Positions 36,801 to 44,246 of a DNA stretch of 53,892 nucleotides are shown here, piece by piece. Position 1 is the first letter of the stretch, and each line of letters starts with the position of its first letter. A model generated the notes under the pieces. It saw only the letters and a list, made by a program, of their open reading frames with translations, was not told the origin of the DNA and did not search any database. A program made the position numbers and the translations under genes. The DNA is from JBBILG01 sp037445085 (GTDB lineage: Bacteria > Pseudomonadota > Gammaproteobacteria > Burkholderiales > Methylophilaceae), in NCBI GenBank assembly GCA_037445085.1, contig JBBILG010000002.1, positions 1 through 53,892 on the forward strand, given 5' to 3'.

Positions 36801-37090
36801 TCGTGCGCAACTCCATCCTGCTGGTGGATTTCATCAACCAGCAGATGGCGGCAGGTGCAGACTTCCAGCAGGCGGTGATCCGTGCCGGCGGCGTGCGCGC
36901 CAGGCCCATCGTCCTCACCGGCCTGGCGGCCATGATCGGCGCGTTCTTCATCCTGGACGACCCGATCTTCAACGGGCTGGCCATCTCGCTGATCTTCGGC
37001 ATCCTGGTATCCACCCTGCTGACCCTGGTGGTGATTCCGGTGCTGTACTACGCCTTCCACTACAAACGCTTCGAGAGGAGTGCCTCATGA
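33863..37090 (+). CDS. RND-family efflux permease
   Basis: The 1075-aa permease (GTG start) has TM1 near residues 18-36, two large periplasmic loops and about 12 helices. Family motifs include GILVDDAIVVVENIHRRR in the TM4 region and GIIVRNSILLVDFINQQ near TM10-11. It belongs to the AcrB/HAE-like superfamily; the substrate is unknown. Its downstream neighbours (DUF2892, rhodanese, glutaredoxin) and SqrR-like regulator argue for sulfur-species or thiol export rather than a standard drug pump (inference). It overlaps the DUF2892 gene by 4 bp. Confidence 0.92.
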   Translation: MGGPGISGRIARTFLQSQLTPLLALAILLLGLFAVLVTPREEEPQIDVTMANVFVPFPGASAREVESLVSIPGEQVLSRIHGVEHVYSVSRPGMAIITVQYEVGEDQTEALVRLYDTVLSRGDWLSPVLGAGKPVIKPVGIDDVPVVALTLWTDDPARGAFDLERVAHAMEIELKRIAGVREVSTIGGPGNAVRVLLDATRLVSYGVSVQDVRDALRSANAALPAGRLVTDNREILVETGTFLAGADDVRRLMLGVHDGKPVFITDVAEVVDGPEQPERYVWLGTGQAAAGKGIAARGEFPAVTLAIAKKPGENAVDIARAVIERAEQLRGTLIPDGVELTVTRNYGETANEKAMTLMGKLVLATGSVVLLVLFTLGRRDAVVVGAAVLLTLAATLFASWAWGFTLNRVSLFALIFSIGILVDDAIVVVENIHRRRQMEPHRSLTEVIPDAVDEVGGPTILATLTVIAALLPMAFVSGLMGPYMSPIPINASFGMLISLAIAFVVTPWLSCKLLGRHAAHVPAQAHGEDRLQRVFQRLLMPFLGGAAGRMRRRLLGLAVLLLIGLSLSFAALQLVVLKMLPFDNKSEFQVVVDMPAGTPLEKTAAVLRDMGAYLATVPEVTDYQAYAGTASPIHFNGLVRQYFLRSGPEVGDIQVNLVGKRERERQSHEIAGAVRPELERIADRHGADLKIVEVPPGPPVLSPIVAEIYGPDHEGQMRVARQVRRAFEETPDIVFIDDSVEEDAERLLLRVQQTKATLLGVSQKDIVETVRMALSGEYVTPLHSPGAKYEVPVRIALPPERLNDLDELLKLRVRARDGALVPLSALVEAQPRQREQTIHRKDLLPVVYVVGDVAGKLDSPLYGMFDIRSTLRGMPLAEGGTLREHWIAPPADPYAGYSIKWDGEWQITYETFRDMGLAYAVGLILIYLLVVAEFRSYLTPLIIMAPIPLTVIGVMPGHALLGAQFTATSMIGMIALAGIIVRNSILLVDFINQQMAAGADFQQAVIRAGGVRARPIVLTGLAAMIGAFFILDDPIFNGLAISLIFGILVSTLLTLVVIPVLYYAFHYKRFERSAS

Positions 37091-37293
37091 CCATCAACCG
37101 CGTCGTGCGCAGCGTCGCCGGGTTCTTCATCCTGCTTTCTCTGGCGCTGGCCCATGTCCACGGTCAGGCGGATCTCACCCGGCTGTCCTGGCTGTGGTTC
37201 ACCGCCTTCGTCGGTGCCAACCTGTTGCAGAGCGGCTTCACCAACTGGTGCCCGCTGGATAAGATACTGGGTCGGCTCGGTCTGAAGAACTGA
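37087..37293 (+). CDS. DUF2892 membrane protein (YgaP C-terminal type)
   Basis: The 68-aa protein has two hydrophobic helices (VAGFFILLSLALAHVHG and LSWLWFTAFVGANLLQSGF) and the signature NWCPLDKILGRLGLK, matching the membrane part of YgaP. In YgaP it is fused to a rhodanese; here a separate rhodanese follows at 37333. It may pass sulfane sulfur or anion products across the membrane, but no activity is established. Confidence 0.85.
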   Translation: MTINRVVRSVAGFFILLSLALAHVHGQADLTRLSWLWFTAFVGANLLQSGFTNWCPLDKILGRLGLKN

Positions 37294-37332
37294 ACCAGGT
37301 GCGTGTGCATCCCCCCATCAAGGAGACTGATC

Positions 37333-37740
37333 TTGGATTTTCTGTTGAACAACATCGTCTGGGTACTGCTGGCCGTGATTTCCGGCGCCATGCTGCTGTG
37401 GCCGCTGCTCAACCGCAGCGGCGCGCGCGAACTGTCGCCGCAGGAGGCGGTGCTGCTGATCAACCGCGAGCATCCGCTGGTGCTGGACGTGCGCGAGGAA
37501 AAGGAATTCCTCGCCGGCCACATTGCCGACGCCCGTAACATTCCGCTGGCGCGGCTCAAGGAGCGGCTGGACGAACTGGCGAAGTACCGGCAGAAACCAC
37601 TGCTGGTGAACTGCCTGTCCGGCGTGCGCACCCTTGGCGTCTGCGCGACGCTGCAATCCGCCGGCTTCGAGCGGGTCTATGTGCTCAAGGGTGGCATCCA
37701 TGCCTGGCGTCAGGCCAATCTGCCGCTGGTGAAGGATTGA
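37333..37740 (+). CDS. Membrane-anchored rhodanese
   Basis: The 135-aa protein has an N-terminal TM helix (NNIVWVLLAVISGAMLLWPLL) and a single rhodanese domain (VLDVREEKEFLAGHIADARNIPL) with catalytic C94 in NCLSGVRT. It transfers sulfane sulfur to thiols. The TTG start at 37333 is chosen because it sits 7 nt after AAGGAGA (37319-37325); an in-frame ATG at 37303 precedes that ribosome site. It lies between DUF2892 and glutaredoxin genes. Confidence 0.88.
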   Translation: MDFLLNNIVWVLLAVISGAMLLWPLLNRSGARELSPQEAVLLINREHPLVLDVREEKEFLAGHIADARNIPLARLKERLDELAKYRQKPLLVNCLSGVRTLGVCATLQSAGFERVYVLKGGIHAWRQANLPLVKD

Positions 37741-37747
37741 ACGGAGC

Positions 37748-38005
37748 ATGCCGCACGTCCTGATGTACACGGCGGGCTACTGCCCCTATTGCAGGCACGC
37801 CGAGCGCCTGCTGGCGAGCAAGGGGATCACCGACATCGACCGGGTGCGCGTCGATGTCGAGCCGGAACGGCGCGCCGAAATGATGGCAAGGACCGGCCGC
37901 CGCACCGTGCCGCAAATCTACATCGGCGGGCGCCATGTCGGCGGCTTCGACGACCTCTGCGCGCTGGACCGTACCGGCGAGCTGGACGCGCTGCTGGCCT
38001 CGTGA
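37748..38005 (+). CDS. grxC: Glutaredoxin 3
   Basis: The 85-aa dithiol glutaredoxin has active site C12-P-Y-C15 and the GSH-binding TVPQIYIGGRHVGGFDDL segment. It reduces protein and glutathione mixed disulfides, which would help recycle the rhodanese or persulfidated thiols upstream. The rhodanese-grxC-secB order is also common in the core genome of related bacteria. Confidence 0.94.
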   Translation: MPHVLMYTAGYCPYCRHAERLLASKGITDIDRVRVDVEPERRAEMMARTGRRTVPQIYIGGRHVGGFDDLCALDRTGELDALLAS

Positions 38006-38050
38006 AGCCGCGGCCCGCCACGAAACCGGGGCGGTTTGCGGGCGGCTTTT
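38004..38050 (+). terminator. Terminator after grxC
   Basis: An imperfect GC-rich stem between AGCCGC...CCCGC (from 38006) and GCGGGCGGCT (to 38047) encloses AAACC-GGGGC-GGTTT and runs into TTTT. The bulged stem makes this less certain than other terminators here. Confidence 0.55.
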
Positions 38051-38076
38051 AAAAACGGCGGATAAGCGGCTAGAAT
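38048..38076 (+). promoter_or_regulatory. Candidate secB promoter
   Basis: TTTAAA (38048-38053) and TAGAAT (38071-38076) are separated by 17 bp, about 50 bp upstream of the secB ATG. Confidence 0.5.
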
Positions 38077-38127
38077 AGCGGGCTCATCGACCGCTTCCAT
38101 CCACAACCCCATTGATTAGGAATCCCC

Positions 38128-38619
38128 ATGGCAGAAGAGCAGCAAGGCCAGGCGCCGCAGGCGGCCGGGCAGGAGCAGGACGCCCCGGTGTTCGGCATCG
38201 AGAAAATCTACGTCAAGGATGCATCGCTGGAAGTGCCCAACGCGCCGCAGATCTTCCTGCAACGCGAGGCGCCGCAGGTCGGCATCGAGCTGCGCAACGC
38301 CGCCAGCCAGATCGACGACGGCATCTACGAGGCGGTGGTTACCGTGACCGTCACTTCCAGGATCGAGGACAAGACCGTGTTCCTGGTGGAAGTGAATCAG
38401 GCCGGCATTTTTCAGATCCGCAACGTGCCCGGCGACAACATCGAGATCATCCTGGCCGTGGCCTGCCCCAACATTCTCTACCCCTACGCGCGCGAGACGG
38501 TGTCCGACCTGGTCACCCGCGCCGGCTTCCCGCCGGTGTTGCTCAACCCGATCAACTTCGAGGCGCTGTACGCCCAGCAGAGGCAGCAGCAGGCCGCCGC
38601 CGGTGAAGCTGCGCACTGA
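38128..38619 (+). CDS. secB: Protein-export chaperone SecB
   Basis: The 163-aa protein has FGIEKIYVKDASLEVPNAP at the N-terminus and PYARETVSDLVTRAGFPPVLLNPINFEALY, the SecA-contacting and tetramer region. It keeps preproteins unfolded and delivers them to SecA. It heads the secB-SH3-gpsA group. Confidence 0.97.
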   Translation: MAEEQQGQAPQAAGQEQDAPVFGIEKIYVKDASLEVPNAPQIFLQREAPQVGIELRNAASQIDDGIYEAVVTVTVTSRIEDKTVFLVEVNQAGIFQIRNVPGDNIEIILAVACPNILYPYARETVSDLVTRAGFPPVLLNPINFEALYAQQRQQQAAAGEAAH

Positions 38620-39049
38620 AATCGCCGCCATCGTCGCGGTCCTCCTGCTGCCGGCGGGTGCCTGGGCGGCCGATTTTCGCAGCGTCGCCGCGCCCCGCGC
38701 GGTGCTCTACGACGCGCCGTCCGCGCAGGGCAGGAAGCTCTACGTGGTCAGCCAGCACTACCCGCTGGAGGTGGTGGTCAACCTTGGCGACTGGATCAAG
38801 GTGCGCGACGCCGGCGGCGCCGTCACCTGGATCGAGGCCGCCCACCTCACGGATCGTTGCTGTGTGCTGGTGCGGGTTGAGCAGGCCGACGTGCGTGCGA
38901 CGGCCGACGTCTCGGCGCCGCCGCTGTTCCGTGCCGGCCGCGACGTGGTGCTGGAACTGCTGGAAGTCGCCCCTCCCGGCTGGGTCAGGGTACGTCATCG
39001 CGACGGGCTGAGCGGCTACGTGCGGGTCACCGACGTGTGGGGCGTATGA
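38603..39049 (+). CDS. Exported SH3-like domain protein
   Basis: The 148-aa protein has a signal peptide (to about residue 22) and two bacterial SH3-like segments (APRAVLYDAPSAQGRKLYVVSQHYPLEVVVNLGDWIKVRDAGG and a second near 92-145). It probably binds cell-wall peptides. The GTG start at 38603 overlaps the secB 3' end by 17 bp, and its stop overlaps gpsA (ATGA). Confidence 0.85.
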   Translation: MKLRTEIAAIVAVLLLPAGAWAADFRSVAAPRAVLYDAPSAQGRKLYVVSQHYPLEVVVNLGDWIKVRDAGGAVTWIEAAHLTDRCCVLVRVEQADVRATADVSAPPLFRAGRDVVLELLEVAPPGWVRVRHRDGLSGYVRVTDVWGV

Positions 39050-40035
39050 ACGTCGCCGTACTCGGCGCGGGCGCCTGGGGCACCGCGCTGGCCATTCACA
39101 TCGCCCACCGGCACCCCGTCACCCTGTGGGCGCGCAATGCCGCCCAGGTTGCCGCCATGCAAGCCGAACGCGCCAACCGGCGCTACCTGGGCGACTACCC
39201 CTTCCCCGAACGGCTGCAGCTCGGCAGCGATCTCGCCGCCGCCCTGGCCGGCGCCGACATGGTGCTGTCAGTGGTACCCACTTCCGGCCTGCGCGACGTG
39301 CTGCGCAGCATCCGCGCGTCGGGCTGCCGGGCGCCGGTGCTATGGGCCTGCAAGGGGCTGGAAACCGGCAGCGCCAAGCTGTTGCCGGAACTTGCCGCCG
39401 AGGAACTGCCCGCCGGCCATCCGTGGGGCATTGCGTCCGGTCCCAATTTCGCCAGCGAGGTGGCGCGCGGCCTGCCCGCCGGCATGACGCTGGCCTCGCG
39501 GGACGAGGGCTTCGCACGGGCCGCCGCCGCCGTGCTGCACGGCGGCCATCTGCGCGTGTACACCACCGATGACGTGGTCGGCGTCGCCGTCGGCGGCGCG
39601 GTCAAGAACGTCATGGCCATCGCTGCCGGCATCAGCGACGGCATGGGCTTTGGCAACAACGCGCGCGCCGCGCTGATCACGCGTGGCCTGGCCGAGATCA
39701 CCCGCTTCGGTCTCGCCCTCGGCGGCCGTCAGGAAACCTTCATGGGACTGGCCGGCGCCGGCGATCTCATCCTCACCTGCACCGGCGACGCCTCGCGCAA
39801 CCGCACGGTGGGCCTGCGTCTGGCGGGCGGCGAGAGCCTGCAGCAGATCATCGGTTCGCTCGGTCATGTGGCGGAAGGCGTCAACACCGCGCGCGCCGTG
39901 CTCGACCGCGCCCGCGCCCTGGGCGTGGAGATGCCCATCACCGAAGAGGTGGTCAAGGTGCTGTTCGAGGACAAGGCACCGCGCGCGGCGGTGGAAGACC
40001 TGCTGCGGCGCGAGCAGAAGGCGGAAAACCATTGA
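39046..40035 (+). CDS. gpsA: Glycerol-3-phosphate dehydrogenase [NAD(P)+]
   Basis: The enzyme makes sn-glycerol-3-phosphate for phospholipid synthesis. The 329-aa protein has the Rossmann start MNVAVLGAGAWGTALA, the ACKGLETGS segment, SGPNFASEVARGLP and catalytic lysine region VGGAVKNVMAIAAGISDG. The start at 39046 overlaps the SH3 gene stop. Confidence 0.97.
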   Translation: MNVAVLGAGAWGTALAIHIAHRHPVTLWARNAAQVAAMQAERANRRYLGDYPFPERLQLGSDLAAALAGADMVLSVVPTSGLRDVLRSIRASGCRAPVLWACKGLETGSAKLLPELAAEELPAGHPWGIASGPNFASEVARGLPAGMTLASRDEGFARAAAAVLHGGHLRVYTTDDVVGVAVGGAVKNVMAIAAGISDGMGFGNNARAALITRGLAEITRFGLALGGRQETFMGLAGAGDLILTCTGDASRNRTVGLRLAGGESLQQIIGSLGHVAEGVNTARAVLDRARALGVEMPITEEVVKVLFEDKAPRAAVEDLLRREQKAENH

Positions 40036-40038
40036 TGC

Positions 40039-40061
40039 CCCGCGTGGTTGCAACACGCGGG
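40039..40061. terminator. Hairpin between gpsA and comF (possible weak terminator)
   Basis: A perfect 8-bp stem, CCCGCGTG (40039-40046) with CACGCGGG (40054-40061), has a 7-nt loop. It lies exactly between the convergent gpsA and comF stop codons. No T-tract follows on either strand, so any termination would be weak. Confidence 0.35.
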
Positions 40062-40790
40062 TCAGGTTCTCGGAGTGCGGGCCACGGCCCAGCACTCCAC
40101 GTGCGCGGCACCGGCAGCCTTGACTGCGCGCGCCAGGGCGTCCAGACTGGCGCCGCTGGTCATGACGTCGTCCAGCAGGGCGATATGCCGGCCGCGCAGG
40201 TCGGCCTGGCAGGCGAACACGCCGCGCATGTTGCGGCGGCGCTGCTCCAGCGTGAGTCCGGCCTGCGGCGGCGTGTGGCGCGTGCGGCTGCACGCGCGGG
40301 TGGCGAGCGTCACGTCCAGGCGGCACGCCACCACACGGGCGATTTCCAGCGCTTGGTTGTAGCCGCGCTCGCGCAGCCGCTGCGGATGCAGCGGCATGGG
40401 GATGACGGCATCCGGCAGCGGGCGCCCGCCAAGGCCGGTCAGCAGCAGCTCCGCCAACGGCTCGGCCATGGTGATCAGGCCGTCGTACTTGTAGCGCTGC
40501 AGCAGGGCATCGACGGGGAAGGCGTAATCCAGCACGGTAACGGTGGCGTCGAAGGCAGGCGGCTGTTGCAGGCAGGCGCCGCACACCTGCCCGCCCGGGG
40601 CTGGCAGCGCGCACACCGGGCAGGCTGGCGCGTCATGCCAGGGCAGGTCGGCGCAACAGGCGGCACAGAAGGCATGGGCCCCGGACGCTCCGGCGCACAG
40701 CAGGCATTGTTGCGGCAGCAGGGATTGCTTAATTGTTGAGCTAATGTCAACCAATTGCGCTAGCATATTTGACAAGCTATAATCCGCCAT
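40062..40790 (-). CDS. comF: ComF-family phosphoribosyltransferase-like protein
   Basis: The 242-aa protein has two N-terminal zinc-type CxxC pairs (CLLCAG, CPVC, CGAC) and a C-terminal PRT domain with PMPLHPQRLRERGYNQALEIA and IALLDDVMTSGASLDA. ComF/GntX proteins are linked to DNA uptake. The start is uncertain: from 40790 the coding region would overlap the promoter of the opposite operon; M9 (40766) or a later start is possible. Confidence 0.88.
   Translation of the reverse strand: MADYSLSNMLAQLVDISSTIKQSLLPQQCLLCAGASGAHAFCAACCADLPWHDAPACPVCALPAPGGQVCGACLQQPPAFDATVTVLDYAFPVDALLQRYKYDGLITMAEPLAELLLTGLGGRPLPDAVIPMPLHPQRLRERGYNQALEIARVVACRLDVTLATRACSRTRHTPPQAGLTLEQRRRNMRGVFACQADLRGRHIALLDDVMTSGASLDALARAVKAAGAAHVECWAVARTPRT
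40755..40783 (+). promoter_or_regulatory. Promoter of the membrane-protein/bio operon
   Basis: TTGCGC (40755-40760) and a perfect TATAAT (40778-40783) are separated by 17 bp. A ribosome site, CAGGAGAG, follows near 40792-40799, before the ATG at 40811. Confidence 0.6.
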
Positions 40791-40810
40791 CCACAGGAGA
40801 GTCTACAATT

Positions 40811-41236
40811 ATGCCAGTGAAAACCATCACGGCTGCGGCACAACGACGCGACGCCAGGTTGTTCAACATCTGCTCCTGCACGGCCGTGAGCCTGATGCCC
40901 TTCATCATTCCCACCCTGCTGTGGATCGCGGCATCGATTTTCGTGCATGCCTCCATCGCCCACCACCCCAACCAGCGCGTGCGCGATTTCCTGTATCCGG
41001 GTGGCTACCGCTTCTACGGGGCGATCGGCACGCTGGTGGTGGTGCTCAACTTCACCCCGCAGATGAGCAAGTGGGTGCCGGGCGTGCTGCCACTGGGGCT
41101 GCTCAATCTGCCGGTGTTCTGGGTGTGGGTGTGGGCGGCCGCCATTCTGGCGGTGATCCCCCTCGGCATCCGCGACATCCTGCGTGCCAGTCGGGAAGAC
41201 TGGCAGGACATGACGGTGGAGGTGGGGCATGCTTGA
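40811..41236 (+). CDS. Small membrane protein of unknown function preceding bioB
   Basis: The 141-aa protein has three hydrophobic helices (about residues 27-52, 70-86 and 102-121) and a basic N-terminus (MPVKTITAAAQRRDARLF). No family is recognised. It overlaps bioB by 8 bp and shares its promoter, so it may be linked to biotin synthesis only by position. Confidence 0.8.
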   Translation: MPVKTITAAAQRRDARLFNICSCTAVSLMPFIIPTLLWIAASIFVHASIAHHPNQRVRDFLYPGGYRFYGAIGTLVVVLNFTPQMSKWVPGVLPLGLLNLPVFWVWVWAAAILAVIPLGIRDILRASREDWQDMTVEVGHA

Positions 41237-42212
41237 ATCTGCCGTCGATTTCGTCAGGCCGGCCAGGGCCAGGCCAGCCGCGGAACGCTGGACGGTGGCC
41301 GCCATCGCCGAACTGTTCGAACTGCCGTTCAGTGACCTCGTCTATCGTGCGCAGACGGTACACCGTCAGCATTTCGATCCCAACGCGATACAGGTGAGCA
41401 CCCTGCTGTCGATCAAGACCGGGGGCTGCCCGGAAGATTGCGGCTACTGTCCGCAGTCGGCGCGCTACCACACCGGCGTGGACAACGAGGAACTGCTGGC
41501 GCTGGACGAGGTGGTCGTCGCGGCGCACGCCGCCAAGGCCAATGGCGCCTCGCGCTTCTGCATGGGTGCCGCCTGGCGTGGTCCCAGACAGCGCGACCTG
41601 GAGCCGGTGCTGAAAATGATCGCGGAAGTAAAGGCGCTCGGCCTGGAAACCTGCGCCACCCTGGGCATGCTCAGGGAAGGCCAGGCCGAGCAGTTGAAGC
41701 AGGCCGGCCTCGACTACTACAACCACAACCTCGACACTGCGCCGGAATTCTACGGCGAGGTCATCACCACCCGCACCTACCAGGACCGGCTGGATACCCT
41801 GGAGCGCGTGCGCGAGGCCGGCCTCCACGTCTGCTGCGGCGGCATCATCGGTATGGGCGAGTCGCGCGCCCAGCGTGCCGGCCTCATCGCCCAGCTCGCC
41901 AACATGGAGCGGCCACCGGAATCCGTGCCCATCAACCTGCTCACCCAGGTGGAAGGCACGCCGCGGAACGGTACCGAGGTGCTCGATCCCATCGAGTTCG
42001 TGCGTACCATCGCGGTTGCCCGCATCATCATGCCGCAAAGCCACGTGCGCCTGTCCGCGGGCCGCCAGAGCATGCCGGAAGCCCTGCAGGCGCTGTGCTT
42101 TATCGCCGGCGCCAATTCCGTCTTCTACGGCGAGAAGCTGCTCACCACCGACAACCCCGACGTGGAAGCAGACCGGGCGCTGTTCGCCAAACTGGGCATC
42201 CGGCCGGAATAG
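41229..42212 (+). CDS. bioB: Biotin synthase
   Basis: This radical SAM enzyme inserts sulfur into dethiobiotin, the last step of biotin synthesis. The 327-aa protein has the [4Fe-4S] motif C67-x3-C71-x2-C74 in GGCPEDCGYCPQSARY, RFCMGAAWR, and YYNHNLDT. It is the first gene of bioB-F-H-C-D; bioA is not in the window. Confidence 0.97.
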   Translation: MLESAVDFVRPARARPAAERWTVAAIAELFELPFSDLVYRAQTVHRQHFDPNAIQVSTLLSIKTGGCPEDCGYCPQSARYHTGVDNEELLALDEVVVAAHAAKANGASRFCMGAAWRGPRQRDLEPVLKMIAEVKALGLETCATLGMLREGQAEQLKQAGLDYYNHNLDTAPEFYGEVITTRTYQDRLDTLERVREAGLHVCCGGIIGMGESRAQRAGLIAQLANMERPPESVPINLLTQVEGTPRNGTEVLDPIEFVRTIAVARIIMPQSHVRLSAGRQSMPEALQALCFIAGANSVFYGEKLLTTDNPDVEADRALFAKLGIRPE

Positions 42213-42291
42213 CATTGATCCTGGCCCCTGAGGGTTGAGCGCGCGGCATCGCCGCGCCGGGTATGGTTGCCCTGTGGCCTCCGTGTTCGCT

Positions 42292-43485
42292 GTGGCTAAA
42301 ACGATTTTGAATCCAGCCTCTCCTTTCCAGCCCTTGCAGCGGGAGCTCGCCAAGCGCGAAGCCGCCGGTCTGCTGCGCCGCCGCCGCGTCGCGGATGGCC
42401 CCCAGCAACCGCAATTGCGGGTCGACGGTGCACCGCTGCTGGCTTTCTGCAGCAACGACTACCTCGGTCTGGCGAGCCATCCCGCGCTGGTCGCCGCGTT
42501 GCAGCGGGCCGCCGCCGAACACGGCGTCGGCAGCGGCGCCTCGCACCTCATCAGCGGCCATCACCGCCTGCACGAGATGCTGGAAGCCGAGCTGGCGCGC
42601 TTCGTCGGCCTGCCGCGCGCCCTGCTGTTCTCCACCGGCTACCTGGCCAACCTCGGCGTGGTGGATGCGCTGGTCGGGCGCGACGATGCCGTGTTCGCCG
42701 ACCGCCTCAATCACGCCTCGCTCAACGACGCCGCCGTGCTCAGCCGGGCGCGCCTGCACCGCTATGCGCACGGCGACGTCGCCGCCCTGGAGCGGCTGCT
42801 CTCGCGCAGCACGGCGCGGCGCAAGCTGGTCATCAGCGATGCCGTGTTCAGCATGGACGGTGACATCGCCCCGCTGCCGCAACTGCTGCAAGCCTGCGAG
42901 CGTTTCGATGCCTGGCTGCTGCTCGACGACGCCCACGGTTTCGGCGTGTTGGGCGCACACGGACGCGGCACGCTGGAGCATTTCGGCGTGCACCATCCGC
43001 GCATCGTCTACATGGCCACCCTGGGCAAGGCCGCAGGGGTTGCCGGTGCCTTCGTCGCCGGCGACGCGGTGCTGGTGGAATACCTGTTGCAGCAAGCCCG
43101 CACCCATACCTACACCACTGCCGCACCGCCGGCGCTGTCCGCCGCGCTGCTGGCCGCTCTGCCCCTGATCGCCGAGGAGGTTTGGCGGCGCGACCGCCTG
43201 CAGGCGCTGAGCGGGCAACTGCGCGAGGGGCTGACGGGCCTGCGCTGGCGCCTCATGCCCTCCTCCACGCCCATCCAGCCGCTACTCGTCGGCTCCGGCG
43301 ACGAGGCGCTGCGCGTGAGCGCACACTTGCTGCGGGAAGGTTTGCTGGTGCCGGCGATTCGTCCGCCCACCGTGCCGCAGGGCACGGCGCGTCTGCGCAT
43401 CACGCTGTCCGCTGCGCACCGGCCCGAGCACGTCGCGCGGCTGGTCGACGCACTGCGCGCCGCCGCGGCCGGGCTGGCGCCATGA
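42292..43485 (+). CDS. bioF: 8-amino-7-oxononanoate synthase
   Basis: This PLP enzyme condenses pimeloyl-ACP (or CoA) with alanine. The core carries LLAFCSNDYLGLASHP, GSGASHLISGHHRLH, LLDDAHGFGVLG and the PLP lysine region VYMATLGKAAGVAGAF. The start is uncertain: GTG 42292 gives 397 aa, but GTG 42274 or TTG 42307 are also possible and no strong ribosome site decides it. A 7-bp GC hairpin (42241-42257) lies between bioB and bioF. Confidence 0.93.
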   Translation: MAKTILNPASPFQPLQRELAKREAAGLLRRRRVADGPQQPQLRVDGAPLLAFCSNDYLGLASHPALVAALQRAAAEHGVGSGASHLISGHHRLHEMLEAELARFVGLPRALLFSTGYLANLGVVDALVGRDDAVFADRLNHASLNDAAVLSRARLHRYAHGDVAALERLLSRSTARRKLVISDAVFSMDGDIAPLPQLLQACERFDAWLLLDDAHGFGVLGAHGRGTLEHFGVHHPRIVYMATLGKAAGVAGAFVAGDAVLVEYLLQQARTHTYTTAAPPALSAALLAALPLIAEEVWRRDRLQALSGQLREGLTGLRWRLMPSSTPIQPLLVGSGDEALRVSAHLLREGLLVPAIRPPTVPQGTARLRITLSAAHRPEHVARLVDALRAAAAGLAP

Positions 43486-44246
43486 GCCTGCACGTGGCCA
43501 GCGCCGGACAGGGGCGCGACCTCGTCCTCATCCATGGCTGGGGCATGCACGGCGGCGTGTGGCAGGACGTCGCCCATGCCCTGGCGCCGCATTGCCGCGT
43601 GCATGCGGTGGATTTGCCCGGTATGGGCGACAGCCCGCCGTGCCGGCCCGGCACGGCGGCGCAGGTGATGGCGGAACTCATCGGCGTGCTGCCGGAACGG
43701 GCCACCGTATGCGGCTGGTCGCTGGGTGGCCAGCTCGCCATGCGGTTGGCCCTGCAATGCCCCGAGCGGGTGGGGCGGCTGGTGCTGGTCGGCGCCACGC
43801 CGCGCTTCGTCAACGGCGACGGCTGGGAGCACGGTGTGACCGCCGCGGTGTTCCGCGAGTTCGCGGCGCAGGTCATGCAGGACCCTGCCGCCGCCATGGG
43901 CCGCTTCCTGTCGTTGCAGGCCATGGGCGGCACATCCTCGCGCGAACTGATTCGTGCGCTGCGCGCGCGCTTCGCGCTGAAACCGGCGCTGCACCGCGAG
44001 GCACTGCAGGCCGCGCTGGACATGCTGCTGGAAGCCGACCTGCGGGACGCCGTTGCCGGCATGGCCCAGCCTGCCCTGGTGCTGCACGGCGAGCGCGACA
44101 CGCTGGCGCCGGTGGCGGCGGCGCGCTGGCTGGCAGCGCGCCTGCCGCAGGCGCAACTCGCCGTCATCGGAGGAGCCTCGCACGCGCCCTTCCTGTCGCA
44201 TCCGGTGGCGTTCGTGGCGCGGCTGCGGGCATTTCTGGAGTCATGA
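43482..44246 (+). CDS. bioH: Pimeloyl-ACP methyl ester carboxylesterase
   Basis: This alpha/beta hydrolase demethylates pimeloyl-ACP methyl ester, ending the BioC-BioH pathway. The 254-aa protein has LIHGWGMHGGVW, the nucleophile elbow CGWSLGGQ with catalytic Ser near residue 80, GERDTLAP (Asp) and GASHAPF (His). It overlaps bioF and bioC by 4 bp on each side. Confidence 0.94.
   Translation: MSLHVASAGQGRDLVLIHGWGMHGGVWQDVAHALAPHCRVHAVDLPGMGDSPPCRPGTAAQVMAELIGVLPERATVCGWSLGGQLAMRLALQCPERVGRLVLVGATPRFVNGDGWEHGVTAAVFREFAAQVMQDPAAAMGRFLSLQAMGGTSSRELIRALRARFALKPALHREALQAALDMLLEADLRDAVAGMAQPALVLHGERDTLAPVAAARWLAARLPQAQLAVIGGASHAPFLSHPVAFVARLRAFLES

Noticed and set aside
33794..37060. A very long open frame (about 1088 codons) antisense to the RND permease, with similar long antisense frames opposite ileS and clpB
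   Set aside because: GC-rich third positions remove stops from the opposite strand. The predicted proteins are low-complexity Gln/His/Arg/Ala-rich and resemble no family, whereas the sense frames have clear domains.
42241..42257. GC hairpin GCGCGGC-ATC-GCCGCGC between bioB and bioF
   Set aside because: No T-tract follows and the genes are clearly one operon; such short GC palindromes are common in this composition.
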